Assembly (NCBI GenBank): GCA_001275005.1
Contig: JWZX01002834.1
Location: forward strand, 1-27,751
Origin: Chrysochromulina tobinii
Lineage: Eukaryota > Haptophyta > Prymnesiales > Chrysochromulinaceae
Direction of reading: 5' to 3'
Length of the DNA: 27,751 nucleotides
Shown: one piece after another, positions 8,701 to 17,055 of the stretch
How positions within the stretch are numbered: position 1 is the stretch's first letter
How the letters are laid out: every line of letters starts with the position of its first letter
The notes under the pieces: model-generated
Told to the model about the DNA's origin: nothing
What the model saw: only the letters and a program-made list of their open reading frames with translations
Database searches by the model: none
Made by a program: the position numbers and the translations under genes

Positions 8701-11700
8701 TCCCCGAGGACTGCTCTCAGCTCCGGTTTCGGGGCCCAAAGCTCGCCTGGCCGATACAAGAGGCGATCATCGGTGCTACCTCGCCTGGCAGCAGGCAACC
8801 ACGCCCGTCCACGTAAGGTGTTGAGCAAACGAGTAGGCTGCGCCATGTCGGGATTGAGGATGAGTGCATCAGTAGGATTATTGCTGCCGACGATGCAGTG
8901 CGCTCGTAGCAGGGTGCGCCAATGATCACGCACTGCCTCAGCGAGAGCCCGGAGCCTCTCTTGATCACCAAGACGCGTGAGCTCATCAAGCAATGCTTCA
9001 AGGGCAGGGCTCTCCCAGTCGCCACATGCAATTCCATCATCGACCGGCACAATTGAAGGGAACCATCTAATCCCAAGTGCTTCCAAGAAAGCGCGCCAGC
9101 CGTCCAGGTCGTTGCGCTCATCGGGGCCGAGAACGACATGAACCTCTTTCCACTCCGAAGGCGGCGGCTCAGGCACAAAGTCTCGCTTCTTGCGGCCCTT
9201 TTCATCGACAGGCCAAAAGTCGCGACTCAGCTGAAGAGGCGATCTGGGCGAGCCGAGTACGAATACCTCGCCCTTTGTGGTGCAGATACGCGCACCAGCG
9301 TCCAGAAGCCATCTCTCCAAAGTTCCCTTTTGCGGGGCGCGGCCCTGTAGCATAAGCGATCTTGCGAAGCCGAGCAGATGCGGTAGCTCACTGGCAGGCG
9401 TTGCAGGAGATGCGAGAGCGCTCACAACATACTGGCGCACAAAGTCAGCTGCATCGAGCCGCTTGACATTGAGGCGGCTCAGGATTGCGACGGCCTGCTT
9501 CTTCGCAAGTCCATTGACGAGCTGGTGGTGGACAATTTGGAGCGAAGCAAAGGCGTTCGATACAGCTGAGATGCGTCCAATTTGCTTGCACACGCTCTCC
9601 GGCAGCTCGAGCAGCGGGCCATCATCAGGGCTGCCCAGCCGATCGTCAACCAGAGGCAAAAAGCTCATCTTGCGCAGATCTGGCAGCTGTTTGCTCAGTG
9701 TGGCATCCCTGTTCAGCTCACAGAGTGCCCACGTGAGCCATTCGATGTCGACGTCAGCAACCGACCGCCATCGGCTCGTGCATAGGTCCTGTAAGATCTC
9801 GGTCAACAGTGACGCATCCACTCGTCGTACGCCCAGCTCCTTGGCGAGCACGGGAGAAATGAGCACCGCATGATGTGCAAATGAGAGCCCAATACATGCA
9901 ATCATGGCCTCGAGCGACTTTTCATGGTCCTTGTCGGGCTCCGAGTGGCTGGTGGTGTCCAAGAGAATGGCCCGATCGGGGAAGACAAAGCGGCCATCAG
10001 CAGCCAGCACGCACTCGCAACGGCGCAGCCTCTGGCCACAAGAGGGGGCGAGTGTCGCAAAGAACTCGGATACCAACCCCGGCAGCGGAACAAATGCCAG
10101 CGCATAGTTCATGAGCTGCGCAGCAGCTGCTGCCTCCATTTCTCGAGCCATTGAACAGAAGCGCCGAATTGCAGCTTCAAACAATGGTGGCACCTCCTCA
10201 CGCAGCCACTGATTCCAAGGGCTATCAACCGAGACGGACTCACGACTGGATGGAACTTGCCAGCTGCGCACGAGGAGACACACACAGCGCTCGGGTCAGT
10301 CTCGGATGGAGAGGTTCACGTGAGCTGACGAGGCGGATGGTGGGTGGCTGCGCACTCTGCCTGCAGAACGAATTTGAGCCCGTAGGAGCGGAGCGGGAGA
10401 TACGCAAATACGGGCATTGGTGGCAACGATGCCTGAGCGTTGGCTCCCGCTTCGCCAGGGACGTCTGAATGTGCACGTAGTGGGAAGGCGAGCGCAATCT
10501 CAGTGGTCTGGATCTGCTCGCGCCGACCTCGCGCATCCAGCGTCTCGCGCACAACCAGCCAATCGCGCTTGGAGGAGGTCGATCGCGCGTCCCCGTCCCC
10601 GGCGACCGTTGCCAATCGCGAGCTCTCGTCTACAAGTGTGACCGTATCGGACGAGGAGCGTTCGAGCGAAAGGATACGTTTGGAGCCGCTAATCTCATCA
10701 AGCAACTCGATACGACGCAGTCGATGCAAGAACAGCAGCAGTGTTGGCTGGATCTCGGTCAGGTGCAGCCGAAAGTCTCGCAAAGTGCTGTCCGCCGTAC
10801 TCAGCTCCAGTGGAAGGAGGACGCACGTTCCCTTCGCGTGCGGACCAGGCAGCGGATCGACGGGCCGAGGGACAATGTAGCCCAGAGGCTGATCCTTATC
10901 GAACTGCAAATGAAACGGTCCGCTATGGATCTCAGGGCGCGTCGTCGCCTTGAACACCGACTTGAACCCGATGCCCTTGTTGCCTATGTAGCCCGCATCC
11001 GAGGCCTTTTTGGTCGAGGCTCCTATCGAGCACAATGCCAACACGTTCTCCTCGCTGAAGCCCACCTCGTTGTTCTCAAAGCGAAGTACGGTAGGTGTGG
11101 CAATCATGCGCAACGTCGGCGTGGCGTCCACTGGATAGGTGTTGTCGTCGGCGTTTTGGATGAGCTCAAGAACGAAGTGCACGTTGCCGGCGTACAGCTC
11201 GCCAGCGAGTCGGTTGATTGCCCGTTGGAGGACCGCTTGCATGCTCAAAGAAGATTCTGTGGGAGACTCTGTGAGACCGTTCTGTGCGGCCGCCCGTTTG
11301 CAGAGCGCCGCGGACATCGTGCGAGCCGTGATAGGATCATCGCCCCGTGTGTGCATCTCTGCAGGGGCCACATCAGACGACTCAACAGCAGCATCGAGCA
11401 TCTCACCACCTGCAGAAGTGTCCTGTAGGAGTCCTGGTAACGAGGTGCCCACTGACGCCAGGAGCTCCGATACGTTCAAGGCGGCACTTGTTCGATCTGC
11501 GGATGAGTTGCACCCGGGTGGCTCAATGAGGCTAACCGATTCCTCTGTCTCTGATTCACGCAGCCTAGACATGAACGCGGAGAAAAAGGGTGAGACACCC
11601 ATGCAGTATCCCAGCATGTGCAGCGTGCGCTCGTATTTCGTGTGCCCGCGCGCCATATCGAGCAACTGGGAGCACGCGTCGGGCAGCACTGCCCTCGTAG

Positions 11701-14149
11701 CCTCAAAGAAGACCGGGCCACCCAACGAGGCCACGAGTGGCGTTGGAAGTACGCTGAGCGCCTCGAGCGTGAAGCGCACGACACGGCGCTCGTCACTGAC
11801 CGTGCGAAACCCTCGCTCGGCATCGCGTCCAAGAAGAGCGAGCGGCGCTCGTGCTACATTGCCAGCCTGGCACACGAGGTACGATGCAATCGCTGCTGCA
11901 GTCACTGGCTTCATCGCGTCAACTGCTGCTCGAAACGTGGAGGGGGTGCCCTCCAGTAGCCTGACGAACCGCCCATGAGAGGTTTCTAGCACCGGCTCAC
12001 TCTGGCTGGCCTCCAGGAACGAGCGTAGCTCCCCAAGCGTTGGTGCAAATATCTCGCGCCAATGCAGTACGTCTGCGAGGTCGTGCAGCGGGGGAGCAGC
12101 GCTGATTGCGAGCGCGCCATCTTCTGCAGTCATCGGGCCGAGCCTACCGCACGACTCCAAGGAGACTATCCCAACGCTGTCTGCGACGGTCGCAAGCAGC
12201 GCCCATGCACTCGGCAGGCGGCGCTCGAGACGGTTCTCACTGGGAAGTAGCTTGGCACTCTCATGAAGGGCTTCAGCATCGTCCCAGCCGAGCTGTGCGC
12301 GGAGGGCAAAGAACGGACGACTATCAGTGGCATCGGCAGGGGGATGGGGTGCAACGCCAAGGGCGACATCAAGGGTAATTAAAGATGGGGGGGCAGAAAC
12401 GGCGGTAGGCAATAGGAGGGGCAGATGTGGCGGCAGGCTAGAGGACGCTACCTGCTTTGGATCGCTGGCAACGCCGTCGAAATGGGACGCGCACAAAGCC
12501 CATAGCGTTGACGACCGCATCGCAGGCGCGACTGTGAGCAAGGCCGTCGCCAGTTTCAGCGCGTGGGTTCGGCCCGAGGCGACCTCAGAGCTGGCTGAAG
12601 TAGGGAGAAGCGGCTGAAGCTCCAAGGCATGCTCGGCACAAAAGGCAAGGAAGCTACGTGAATCGAGCTGTAGTTGGTCAAAGCTCCTCAGATGAAGCTG
12701 CTCAACGAGCTGCTCCTCCGCCAATGCTAATCGCTCGAGGACTGGCCTGTCGTTCGGTACCGCCTCGAGCAATGATCGGAGATGATCGATGATCACTGCG
12801 GGCTTCGGAGGGCTGTGAAGCGCAGGCCTGCTGATCCCGTGAGCCACTGCTTGCTGCATGAGGTGAACCAGCGCTGGAGCCAGCCGCGTGCGGAGCATGT
12901 GTTGGATCCGGATGTTGACGAGCTGCTTGCGCACGCCGCCGATGTGGTCGTCGCCCACGTCGTCCTTCGACTCCTCGTCCTCGCAGTTGATGACCGTGTC
13001 GGGCGCGACGATGCAGTACTCCTCGGGATCCGTCTCGGCGACGTCGTCTCGGTGCACCAGTGCCAGCGGCTCATCGTTCTGCGCCTCGGAGCAAAATGCG
13101 CTCAGAGCATTCGCAACCGCATTCACATCGGGATCCGCCTCGAGCAGCTCTGCGAGAAGTATCTCAACGGCCTCTGCGGGAGGCAACTCCACTGGCAACA
13201 CATCGACAAGGCCGCTAGCCATGACATGCGCAGCCTTCGCCAGAAGCGCCTCTTCGTCGGAAAAGGACAGTAACTGTTCGAGCGTCAGCGTGGGTGGCAA
13301 GGCCACAAGGACGATTGCGGATGCAGCTGTCTCGCTGAGAGCTTCGTCGAGTAGGAGGTGCTTGAGCCTAGTGCACGACTGCGTTCGTAGCGCTGCAGCT
13401 TGTTGTTTGAGCTCACTTGCCTCATGAGCCGCCTGCTTTACCCTGTCCGCCTCAGCCTGCCTCTTTTCAATTGCTAGCCGTTGCAGGAGGGAATCAAGCT
13501 GCCGCTGAGCAATAGTGTCGGCACGCTTGCCGGCATTGATCGCCTTGCCCAGCAGACTGATCAGAAAGGCATTCGAGCGGATGACAACACCCAGTTCCGC
13601 AGGACTTGCCAGCTTATGCTTCTCTGCAAGAGCTTGCAGCACGATGCTAACGTCAAGCTTAGTGCCCTTGGGCTGCTCCTCCCAATGGCGCGCGAGCCAC
13701 TCGCCAATGTGAACGATGACGTCCGTCGCCGAGAGTGCGGGTGGTCTGGCCGTTGAGCATAGCGCCTCGGGTTTGAACTGACGCTGGACGAGGTAGTGGG
13801 CACGCAGCGGTCCCAACTTGAGCGCGTCGAAGGATGCTACCCCAGCGAAGTTTTTGTTGTTGGCGAGAATTTGAGCTTCAAGTTCGTGCAGAGTCACCAC
13901 CTGCTGCATGCTGAAGATGACCTGGATTTGCGTTCCGACCTCGAACACAATCTGCGATAAGCCATGCAGCGCCTCAGTGACGACCTTGGGCATTCCTTGT
14001 CGAAATCGGCCTCGTAAGAGATTCTGCATCTCAGGGATGCTGATGAACGTTCCAGAACCAATGATCGTACTGCGGCACTGCTGGAACACGAGGAGATCGG
14101 CTTCCTCGGTGCTCATTGTCGGTGCCTGTATCGGCGTCCCTCGAGGCAT
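5767..14149 (-). CDS. NOV: NO VEIN-like giant protein: GHKL/sacsin-type ATPase plus C-terminal DUF3883 (NOV_C) domain
   Basis: Exons 14149-10356, 10263-6084 and 6012-5767 give about 2,739 residues, close to Arabidopsis NO VEIN. The ATPase domain (about 980-1260) has the Bergerat-fold motifs ELIQNADDN (near 995) and GNKGIGFKSVF (near 1050) of the HSP90/sacsin group. After intron 1 the family motif QADW...VPSSRES...SPWNQWL is restored. The C-terminus (about 2610-2739) is NOV_C: RWGERLVYEEL, then GYPYDVLLVSP, then SYIEVKTT and YFEVTLAELDWA, a PD-(D/E)XK-like E...D...ExK arrangement. A Gly/Met-rich linker (about 2456-2500) precedes it, and a coiled coil lies near 205-255. Plant NOV is a nuclear protein needed for cell-fate patterning, but its chemistry is unknown. 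An 18-bp tandem duplication at 7968-8003 repeats LEAALE. The family is secure; nuclease activity is inference. Confidence 0.9.
6013..6083 (-). other. Intron 2 of the NOV-like gene, introner-like
   Basis: This is a 71-nt GT-AG intron, phase 0, joining DGQ to VDSYIEVKTT. GTGGACTC is present at the donor (6083-6076) and immediately after the acceptor (6012-6005), an exact 8-bp direct repeat. The terminal 20 nt match helicase intron 1 at 17 positions, ending TCCCTCATCAG in both. Confidence 0.88.
7968..8003. repeat. Exact 18-bp tandem duplication within the NOV-like gene
   Basis: Two exact head-to-tail copies of CTCCAATGCTGCCTCAAG lie in the NOV coding exon. They encode LEAALE twice within a predicted helix, in frame. 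This is probably a recent slippage or small duplication event. Confidence 0.9.
10264..10355 (-). other. Intron 1 of the NOV-like gene
   Basis: This is a 92-nt GT-AG intron. Splicing reads LQAD-WQVPSSRES and restores the conserved NOV motif, which neither open frame contains alone. The octamer GTGCGCAG occurs at both the first and last eight positions of the intron. Confidence 0.88.
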
Positions 14150-14645
14150 TAGTTTGCGAAGGCCGAACTCCTTGGAAGAGACCTTAGGGCACCTTCGGCC
14201 ACCTTTGCGAGCTGAGAGGAGCGACGCGCGCGCGGCGCGCGCTTGCTTTCGATCGAACGTGACACGATCAAAGTTTCGTCATCATGAGGCGCCGATTCAC
14301 ACTGGGAGGTGTGAACGTGGCGGCTGGCGCACAATGGCGATTAGGGAAACGCCCGCCCGACGGCCCGACGAATCCCGGGCTCCAGTCAGCTCCAGTCTAT
14401 CCGAGTGACCCCGAGGGGTTCCATCCCCCCTATTTTAATTATACCATGAATTATACAAACCCGTAGCCTACTACGTCATAGATCATAGGTCATTCGAGAT
14501 GATCAGCGTTCCGCTTTTCCACGCCACCGGACCCCTTCGCGGCCTGCTGCCCGTCGAGCCTGCGCGTGCATGCTGCATGTGGGGCGCCGGCGCCCTCTCT
14601 CTCTCGCTCTCTCCTTTCGCTGCTCGGTGTGAGCGACCGTCTGCT
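14150..14645. other. Intergenic region upstream of the NOV-like gene and downstream of VIPP1
   Basis: These 496 bp contain the NOV promoter side and the VIPP1 3' UTR. Visible are a GCGCGC-rich run at about 14225-14242, an AT-rich patch (about 14430-14490) and a CT-rich run (about 14598-14625). No coding frame with recognisable content was found. Confidence 0.45.
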
Positions 14646-15569
14646 CTAGAACGACTCCTTTGGCTTATTCTGGTCCATCATCTTCTTCATCTCCTCGAGC
14701 TCGTTATCCACTGCCGAGGGCAGCACACGCTGGGCCGCCTTGAGTGCCGCGAGCTCGTCGTCGACGCCGCCGCTGGCCTCAAGCGCTTTGAACTTGTCGT
14801 CGAGCGTCGAGCCTTTGCCTGAGGACGAGCTCGCCGCTAGCTGCTTGCTCACCGATGCCTGGGCCTCGAGCTGCTCGACCTTCTCGGACATGCGCTCAAA
14901 CGCAGCCATCGAGGAGGTGCTGCCGACGCCCGCGAGCATGTCGTTCACCTTGGTCGCTGCCTTCGCAGTGCGCGCGCGCGCGATGATCTGATCCTTCTTC
15001 GCCTTCGCCTCCACCATCTTCGCTTCAAGCTCCTTCATCGATTCGTAGAGCGCCGTGAGTGCGCTCGTCTGCCCCTCGATCTGCTCCTTAAGCGAATCGG
15101 CCAACTCCAGCTGCTGCTTGCGCCGAGTGAGAGCCTCGCGCCCGAGCTCGTCCTCGCCCTTTTCGACCGCCAGCTGCGCGCGCGAGTACCACTTGGCAGC
15201 CTCCTGCTCAGCGAGCTTGGCCTGCTCCGTCATTCGCTTACTCGACGCCGAGACCTCAGCGTACGACTGGCGCACCTTGACGAGGTCCCTCTGCATGTCC
15301 ACCACCGCCTGCTCGAGTACTTTCTCAGGGTCCTCCATTTTCGAAAGCAGCTCGTTGACGTTCGACTTTACCAGCCGGACGAAGCGCTCGCCTAGATTCA
15401 TCTCGGCTGTGTTCGCACGCGGCATGCGCAGGAGCGCGGGGCGCATCACGGATGCAGCAGCAGCGAAGCTCGCGCAGTCAGCTACGACATGCGGAACGCT
15501 CCCGGCGAGCGGCGCAAAGGCCGCGCTGCCAGCGGCGGACGCAACGACCAAGACTACCGAACGCAGCAT
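14646..15569 (-). CDS. VIPP1: VIPP1/IM30 (PspA family), plastid-targeted
   Basis: Single exon, 307 residues. The N-terminus is a bipartite plastid presequence: a hydrophobic signal (residues 2-17) ending at the A-F-A-P junction (17-20), typical of secondary red plastids, then a short transit region to about residue 56. The mature part starts near M57 with the amphipathic membrane-binding helix NLGERFVRLVKSNVNELLSK, followed by the family signature MEDPEKVLEQAVVDMQ. It then has the long coiled-coil hairpin (about 90-230) and a C-terminal helix (VDDELAALKAA). VIPP1 forms ESCRT-III-like rods and rings on thylakoid and inner envelope membranes and supports thylakoid biogenesis and repair. The residue after the signal cleavage site is Phe, as expected for import into this plastid type. 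It is transcribed divergently from the lumenal-protein gene 194 bp away. Confidence 0.95.
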   Translation of the reverse strand: MLRSVVLVVASAAGSAAFAPLAGSVPHVVADCASFAAAASVMRPALLRMPRANTAEMNLGERFVRLVKSNVNELLSKMEDPEKVLEQAVVDMQRDLVKVRQSYAEVSASSKRMTEQAKLAEQEAAKWYSRAQLAVEKGEDELGREALTRRKQQLELADSLKEQIEGQTSALTALYESMKELEAKMVEAKAKKDQIIARARTAKAATKVNDMLAGVGSTSSMAAFERMSEKVEQLEAQASVSKQLAASSSSGKGSTLDDKFKALEASGGVDDELAALKAAQRVLPSAVDNELEEMKKMMDQNKPKESF

Positions 15570-15763
15570 TCTTGGTGGCGAATCTCCACGTCTGCAGGAG
15601 TGTCCGCAACCAATTTCTGGTGAAAGAGGGGAATCTTTTCCCTGGTGAAAGGAGAATCAAATCTACCAAACGGACCGGGACACCCCACCCTTGCATCTCC
15701 ACCCCTCGCAGAACCTACAAGAGGGCTTCAGAATTCCGCAACAGCCGAGCACCCAGCCGACCG
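15570..15763. promoter_or_regulatory. Divergent promoter region between two thylakoid-directed genes
   Basis: These 194 bp lie between the VIPP1 start and the lumenal-protein start, which face outward. Both products carry plastid presequences, so co-regulation from one bidirectional promoter is plausible. No specific transcription-factor site was recognised. Confidence 0.5.
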
Positions 15764-16471
15764 ATGCCACTTTTGCTTTCCCGGCCTACGGCGCTCTTCA
15801 TGCTGCACATAACGCCGATATTGGCCGTCGCCGCCTCGACGCTGAGCCCAGCTTGGACTCGCCGCAGCATCGGTGGCGCTGCCGCTGCTATCGTTGGACT
15901 TGGTGGCTCTGCTCCCGCAGCGGCGTTCGAAGCTGGAGCAGATCAGGAGATATCGGGCTTGGTGGTGCTGCGTGTCGCAGAGGTGTGTGCATTCCAGGAG
16001 AAATTGCTTCGGACGCTAGCTTTATGCGGCAACGGGAAGCCAAAAGCGGTTGCACCCGTAGATCAATTTGGCAACGGTTATTGCGACAACCAGGCCTACT
16101 CTGTGAATCCGGTGCAAATCGTGTTCGGCACGGGCATCCTGCTGCGAAATTCCAATCTGGATGGCAATTTAAAGCTCATGATCCAGGAAGAGGTACCGCC
16201 TCCAAAGCGTGACGCGGCGATCAAGGATGCGGTCGTCATCATGAATACCTTCAATAAACTCGTGAACACTGCGTCGACGTACACGACCTTTGAGGGCGAC
16301 GATTTGCTGCTGATTGCCGATATCTACGCGGAGGCGCGCCAAAATCTGGCCCGCTTCTTCGACTTTCTGCCTGCCGAAGCCAAGGATCGCTTCTACAATT
16401 ACGCCGACAGCGTACGCAAGTACGAGGAGAAGGTTTCGAAGGAGGATGGCATTGACCGGATGAAGCTGTAA
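15764..16471 (+). CDS. Thylakoid-lumen helical protein with tripartite targeting, PsbQ/Psb31-like (tentative)
   Basis: Single exon, 235 residues from the ATG at 15764; a second in-frame ATG at 15800 gives a cleaner signal peptide and is a credible start. Residues 13-29 are hydrophobic (ER-type signal). They are followed by T-R-R-S at 32-35 and a second hydrophobic stretch ending APAAAF (about 50-55), which is a Tat-type lumen signal. The mature part is about 180 residues and mostly helical, with three cysteines early on and helices such as KDAVVIMNTFNKLVN, LLIADIYAEARQNLARFF and AKDRFYNYADSVRKYEEK. Size, targeting and helix content fit small lumenal photosystem II extrinsic proteins of the PsbQ/Psb31 kind, but I see no diagnostic motif. 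A longer reading from 15452 overlaps VIPP1 antisense and is unlikely. Confidence 0.75.
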   Translation: MPLLLSRPTALFMLHITPILAVAASTLSPAWTRRSIGGAAAAIVGLGGSAPAAAFEAGADQEISGLVVLRVAEVCAFQEKLLRTLALCGNGKPKAVAPVDQFGNGYCDNQAYSVNPVQIVFGTGILLRNSNLDGNLKLMIQEEVPPPKRDAAIKDAVVIMNTFNKLVNTASTYTTFEGDDLLLIADIYAEARQNLARFFDFLPAEAKDRFYNYADSVRKYEEKVSKEDGIDRMKL

Positions 16472-17055
16472 GACTCCAGTGGAAGTACGGTACAACTGGT
16501 ACGGTAGTAGTCGACGGTAGTAGCACTCAGATTTACGTGAACTTGACGATGCTGAGATTCATGCCAGGCACACACCATATACATTCTCAACTCGCAAGCA
16601 CGGCATTCTTTTGTACATGATCTTCATGATCTCCAAGACCGTCCATCTTCTCCACATCACTTTCAACACACACGCGCAGTCGAGTACACGGCACGTCGTC
16701 GTCCTCGAGTCCTGAAGCTGCCACGTGCAAGCTCAGTGTGACGTGAGTCAGGTCCTGCTCCACCAGCCTTACTGTTCGCTACAGTACCGTTCGCTTTACG
16801 CTTGCCTTGCAGGCGAACAGGCCTACCGTACAGGAGCGTTCTGTCAAACTGTGGCTCTCGCCTCTCGTGCGTTGGGGGTCCGGAGCGTGTGCGCGTTGTG
16901 TTGAGCAGCAGCAGCAGCAGCGTACTGTAGGATGTAGCGGTGTACGGCTGTAGGGAATGCTACTGCTAGTACTACACATACGACTGTTATTCGGCCGTTA
17001 CTTACGGCCGTTACTTACGGCCGTTATACGGCCGTTATGGGCTTGCGCTGCGCCT
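16472..17055. other. Convergent intergenic region with short repeats, no gene seen
   Basis: These 584 bp separate the 3' ends of the lumenal-protein gene and the SFI1-like gene. They contain a (CAG)n run at about 16904-16922 and a 13-bp tandem repeat at 16991-17040. No recognisable coding frame or RNA gene was found. Confidence 0.5.
16991..17040. repeat. Tandem repeat of CGGCCGTTACTTA (period 13), about four copies
   Basis: The core CGGCCGTTA starts at 16992, 17005, 17018 and 17029, with the last unit shortened to 11 bp. Each unit holds the palindrome ACGGCCGT or a near copy, so the array can form several short hairpins. It ends about 16 bp before the stop codon of the convergent SFI1-like gene. 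Confidence 0.85.

Noticed and set aside
10264-10355. Calling NOV intron 1 a confirmed introner from the GTGCGCAG pair
   Set aside because: Keeping one copy in the mRNA would shift the frame and lose the VPSSRES motif; the repeat could be splice-site composition. Kept only as a low-interest observation.
5767-14149. Calling the giant gene sacsin
   Set aside because: The ATPase domain is sacsin-like, but the VPSSRE...PWNQWL region and the C-terminal DUF3883 domain are those of NO VEIN; no ubiquitin-like, J or HEPN domain is seen.
15452-15763. Upstream extension of the lumenal protein
   Set aside because: It would overlap VIPP1 antisense and bury the signal peptide; the start at 15764 or 15800 gives a sensible tripartite targeting sequence.
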